Below, in pieces: positions 5,763 through 6,554 of a stretch of 6,554 nucleotides of DNA. The DNA lies in assembly GCA_003244035.1 (NCBI GenBank), contig QHBV01000212.1, forward strand, positions 16,986-23,539. The letters are read 5' to 3'. The notes below the pieces were generated by a model. That model searched no databases. It was not told the DNA's origin and was given only the letters and a program-made list of their open reading frames with translations. Position 1 is the stretch's first letter; each line of letters begins with the position of its first letter. The position numbers and the translations under genes were made by a program. The stretch comes from Solirubrobacterales bacterium (GTDB lineage: Bacteria; Actinomycetota; Thermoleophilia; Solirubrobacterales; Solirubrobacteraceae).

Positions 5763-6103
5763 GGCGCTCGATGGCCGCCGTTGGACCTGAGCTTCACGCT
5801 GATTCACGGGCTGCACTGGCTGACCGCGAACCTCGCCGAGGCCGGCCCGGTGCTGATCGCCCTCGACGACGCGCACTGGGCGGACGCGCCTTCGCTGCGG
5901 TTCCTCACGTACCTGAGCGCACGCTGGCGCCCGACGATCCGGCCCAGGCGCGCTCGCTCGCACAGGCCGAGCTCGAACGCGCCCGCGAGCTCGGCCAGCC
6001 GGGGGGGATCGGGGTCGCGCTACGCGTCGGTGGATTTCTGGCACCCGGTGATGCCGGAATCACGCTGCTCGACGAAGCCGTGGGGACGCTCCGGGCCTCC
6101 TAA
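5763..6103 (+). pseudogene. Remnant of a large LuxR-family AAA ATPase regulator, internally deleted
   Basis: Two pieces of a LuxR-type regulator with an N-terminal AAA ATPase domain, normally about 900 residues, lie in different frames. The first (about 5763-5925) reads LDLSFTLIHGLHWLTANLAE then PVLIALDDAHWADAPSLRFL. This is the conserved segment containing Walker B (LIALDDAHWAD); the Walker A region that should precede it is absent. The second (about 5922-6103) reads LAPDDPAQARSLAQAELERA, then GIGVALRVGGF and GITLLDEAVGTL, ending in TAA. This matches the helical-repeat region usually found hundreds of residues later. The C-terminal LuxR helix-turn-helix is absent. The simplest reading is a decayed gene with an internal deletion of several hundred codons and loss of both ends. 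The open frame from ATG 5771 is out of frame over the first piece, so it is not a real start. Family assignment is from recognised motifs and was not searched. Confidence 0.68.
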
Positions 6104-6143
6104 CCGGGACGGACTCGCATCCCGACCCCCTCCTGATCCATTC

Positions 6144-6554
6144 TCAGGCGGCGGCCGGCTGCTCTTCGCTCGCCGGGACTTGCGCGGCGGCCGCCGCCAC
6201 CCGGGGCTCATCGGCCTCCGCAGGCTTCGCTCCGTGACCACCGGCTTCCCCGGCGACGCCCGCCCATGGCTCGTCGAACTCGACCCGCCACTTGCCCTCC
6301 TCGCTCTGCTGGAGCGCGAGCCGGGCGCGGAAGCTCTTCCCGGCACGGCTCTTGAAACCGGTGACCGCCTTCTCGGTACGGCCGGTCTTGATCAGCTCCC
6401 GCGCCACCACGAGCGGCAGCTGCTTGCCGGCCTTGGACTTCCAGATCACGAACCCGCACCCGGGGTCCTCGCGCCCCCAGCACGAGTAGCCCTTGCGATT
6501 CTCGACGATCTCGCGGCCGCAGACAGGACAGGGGCCGAGCTGCGCGCGCGGGAT
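6144..6554 (-). CDS. topB: Type IA DNA topoisomerase (topoisomerase III-like), C-terminal 136 residues (5' part beyond window)
   Basis: This is the C-terminal end of a type IA topoisomerase, which relaxes or decatenates DNA through a transient single-strand break. The visible part starts with a four-cysteine zinc ribbon, CPVCG followed by CWGREDPGCGF (CxxC-x12-C-x7-C). It runs into the topoisomerase C-terminal repeat: IWKSKAGKQLPLVVARELIK, TGRTEKAVTGFKSRAGKSF and RARLAL, then KWRVEFDEPW. That order (zinc ribbon, 'iwK..aGk', 'elIktGrT', 'GFkSraGk.F.A.L', 'v.FdepW') is typical of TopB-like enzymes. The last 35 residues are a low-complexity Ala/Glu/Pro tail ending EEQPAAA. The frame is open to the right edge, so the catalytic Tyr and Toprim domains lie outside. 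An in-frame GTG at 6449 is internal (it encodes the Val of FVIWK), not a start. TopA-type naming is the main alternative. Confidence 0.85.
   Translation of the reverse strand: MPRAQLGPCPVCGREIVENRKGYSCWGREDPGCGFVIWKSKAGKQLPLVVARELIKTGRTEKAVTGFKSRAGKSFRARLALQQSEEGKWRVEFDEPWAGVAGEAGGHGAKPAEADEPRVAAAAAQVPASEEQPAAA

Noticed and set aside
5771..6103. 110-codon plus-strand frame starting at ATG 5771 as an intact small gene
   Set aside because: Its first half is out of frame with the recognisable LuxR Walker B segment; only its second half matches the family, so it is part of a remnant.
6105..6124. CGGGA...TCCCG hairpin as a terminator for the topoisomerase gene
   Set aside because: It has only a 5-bp stem, a 10-base loop and no T tract; this is expected by chance.
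1..6554. CRISPR array, tRNA/rRNA genes, insertion sequence or attachment site
   Set aside because: No regularly spaced repeats, no tRNA- or rRNA-like segments, no transposase motifs, and no terminal inverted or flanking direct repeats long enough to support an element were seen by eye.

Overview
This is a GC-rich actinobacterial window, and gene content points to Thermoleophilia/Solirubrobacterales or a relative. The reasons are strong G/C third-position bias, an addAB-type repair pair, Mycobacterium-like MazEF2 and VapBC modules, remnants of a large LuxR-AAA regulator, and promoters whose -10 boxes sit almost on the start codons. The taxonomic call is inference from protein character; no search was run.

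Layout. Positions 1-4156 (minus strand) hold a double-strand-break repair pair. addB is complete and encodes a degenerate-motor subunit with a Fe-S-anchored PD-(D/E)XK nuclease. addA, the UvrD-like motor subunit, is cut by the left window edge. The two overlap by one base in a TGATG junction. Immediately upstream on the same strand lies a complete mazE-mazF toxin-antitoxin pair (4201-4747), 44 bp before addB. From a shared 69-bp intergenic segment a second module, vapB-vapC, runs the other way (4817-5413). Its antitoxin is intact. Its PIN toxin is broken by two single-base frameshifts and one apparent Trp-to-TGA nonsense change, although every catalytic acidic residue can still be found across the three frames.

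Positions 5414-6143 contain no intact gene. They hold two consecutive strong hairpins (5515-5577), a minus-strand tail of an unidentified protein (about 5589-5762), and a plus-strand LuxR-AAA regulator remnant (about 5763-6103) missing both ends and its middle. The right edge (6144-6554, minus) is the C-terminal zinc-ribbon/repeat end of a type IA topoisomerase.

How it fits together. A DNA-topology gene and a recombination-repair operon flank about 2 kb of accessory DNA made of two divergent toxin-antitoxin modules plus gene debris. The likely control point is 4748-4816, where short repeats overlap both candidate promoters. The most noteworthy signals are the divergent toxin-antitoxin pair with one dead toxin, the placement of mazEF as an apparent leader of addAB, and the mosaic of gene fragments beside them. 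I found no convincing completely new system.
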